Source of the DNA: Microbacteriaceae bacterium UBA963
Lineage (GTDB): Bacteria; Actinomycetota; Actinomycetes; Actinomycetales; Microbacteriaceae
Assembly (NCBI GenBank): GCA_002292955.1
Contig: DBCH01000122.1
Location: 1 to 5,625 of the forward strand
Reading direction: 5' to 3'
Length of the DNA stretch: 5,625 nucleotides
This document shows, piece by piece, positions 4,924 to 5,625 of the stretch. The notes beneath the pieces were generated by a model, which saw only the letters and a program-made list of their open reading frames with translations, did no database searches and was not told the origin of the DNA. Position numbers and translations under genes: made by a program. Every line of letters starts with the position of its first letter. The stretch's first letter is position 1.

Positions 4924-5625
4924 TTAGCGGAGGTCATAGAGTCGTTTGAGCTTGCCCTCGGAACGGGGCAACTCCCCCGGATCAACGAGGGCAACCTCAA
5001 CACTCGTGCCGATTCTCTCTTTGATGCGCCGAACGAGCAGCTTCGCGCCCGCATCGCCGGCTTCGGTGGGAACGTCGGCACGTCGCTCGATTTTGACCGT
5101 GAGAGCTTCCATTCGGCCGGCCTGACGCAACTCGAGAACAAAGTGGGGTGACAACTCATCTATGCCCAAAACAATCTCTTCAATCTGCGTGGGGAACAGG
5201 TTTACTCCACGCAGAATGATCATGTCGTCGTTGCGACCAACAATTTTGGCGATGCGCCTCATGGTCGGTCGGGCTGTTCCGGGCAGCAGACGCGTGAGGT
5301 CGCGCGTTCGGTAGCGGATGACCGGGAACGCCTCCTTCGTCAGCGACGTAAAGACCAGCTCGCCCTCAGCGCCGTCGGGCAGAACCTCGCCCGTCTCCGA
5401 GTCAATGATCTCCGGGTAGAAGTGGTCTTCCCAGATGTGCGGGCCGTCTTTGGTCTCAACGCACTCGTTGCCAACACCCGGCCCCATCACCTCGCTGAGG
5501 CCGTAGATGTCTACGGCGTCAATCGCCAAACGCTCCTCGAGTTCGCGACGCATCTCCTCCGTCCACGGCTCAGCGCCAAGCACCGCCACACGCAGGCTCG
5601 ACGAACGAGGGTCCATGCCTGCCTC
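4924..5625 (-). CDS. paaK: PaaK, phenylacetate-CoA ligase (5' end missing)
   Basis: This ATP-dependent, AMP-forming ligase makes phenylacetyl-CoA, the first step and the pathway's inducer. The frame is open to the right edge, giving the last 233 residues of a protein usually about 430-440 long; the Met at 5616 is internal, preceded in frame by Glu-Ala-Gly. Missing are the N-terminal lid region and the serine/glycine-rich ATP-binding loop. Visible are VLGAEPWTEEMRRELE, the adenylate-binding YGLSEVMGPGVGNEC (Tyr codon 5503-5505) that is near-diagnostic for PaaK, GELVFTSLTKEAFPVIRYRT followed by the ribose-binding RDL, the hinge GRNDDMIILRGVNLFP, and a C-terminal domain ending LPRSEGKLKRLYDLR with the expected catalytic Lys (codon 4951-4953). 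The stop is TAA. It is the most upstream gene of the visible minus-strand block. Confidence 0.95.
   Translation of the reverse strand, partial: EAGMDPRSSSLRVAVLGAEPWTEEMRRELEERLAIDAVDIYGLSEVMGPGVGNECVETKDGPHIWEDHFYPEIIDSETGEVLPDGAEGELVFTSLTKEAFPVIRYRTRDLTRLLPGTARPTMRRIAKIVGRNDDMIILRGVNLFPTQIEEIVLGIDELSPHFVLELRQAGRMEALTVKIERRADVPTEAGDAGAKLLVRRIKERIGTSVEVALVDPGELPRSEGKLKRLYDLR

Noticed and set aside
3939..4949. Open plus-strand frame of 336 codons opposite paaJ
   Set aside because: It is antisense to a clear thiolase, has the Ser/Ala/Arg/Pro-rich composition typical of a high-GC shadow frame and no recognisable motif. The same applies to the 232-codon plus frame at 3785-4483.
1..5625. A novel defence, mobile or biosynthetic system
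   Set aside because: Every gene belongs to a known phenylacetate-pathway family; no transposase, integrase, CRISPR-like repeat, tRNA or unexplained large gap is visible.

Overview
The window is part of an aerobic phenylacetate (PAA) degradation cluster. GC is about 60 % by eye, and closely packed genes, a GTG start and an apparently leaderless gene all suggest a high-GC actinobacterium. Micrococcales/Microbacteriaceae-like is a guess from general feel, not a placement made by search.

Layout, left to right: (i) 1-1694, minus strand: paaZ, the bifunctional aldehyde dehydrogenase/oxepin-CoA hydrolase. It runs off the left edge just as its C-terminal hydratase domain begins. (ii) 1695-1738: a 44-bp divergent intergenic region with the paaZ ribosome binding site, a -10-like hexamer, a possible PaaR-type operator half-site and overlapping short palindromes. 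(iii) 1739-2137, plus strand: a small hotdog-fold acyl-CoA thioesterase (paaI position, EntH/MenI-like sequence). (iv) 2134-5625, minus strand, a tight block in transcription order paaK (3' part only) - paaJ - paaF - paaH, with gaps or overlaps of +14, -1 and -4 bp. There is no stretch over 300 bp without a gene.

How the genes work together: PaaK activates phenylacetate to phenylacetyl-CoA. The PaaABCDE epoxidase and PaaG isomerase, not in this window, would make the oxepin-CoA. PaaZ opens the ring and oxidises the resulting semialdehyde. PaaJ, PaaF and PaaH carry out the beta-oxidation-like steps to acetyl-CoA and succinyl-CoA. The thioesterase probably recycles CoA from dead-end intermediates.

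The enzymes are well-known families and I see no undescribed system. The most unusual part is the arrangement around the thioesterase: a plus-strand gene wedged between minus-strand paaH and paaZ, sharing a CTAG stop-stop overlap with paaH, and apparently transcribed from a promoter that places the transcript start on the A of its ATG.
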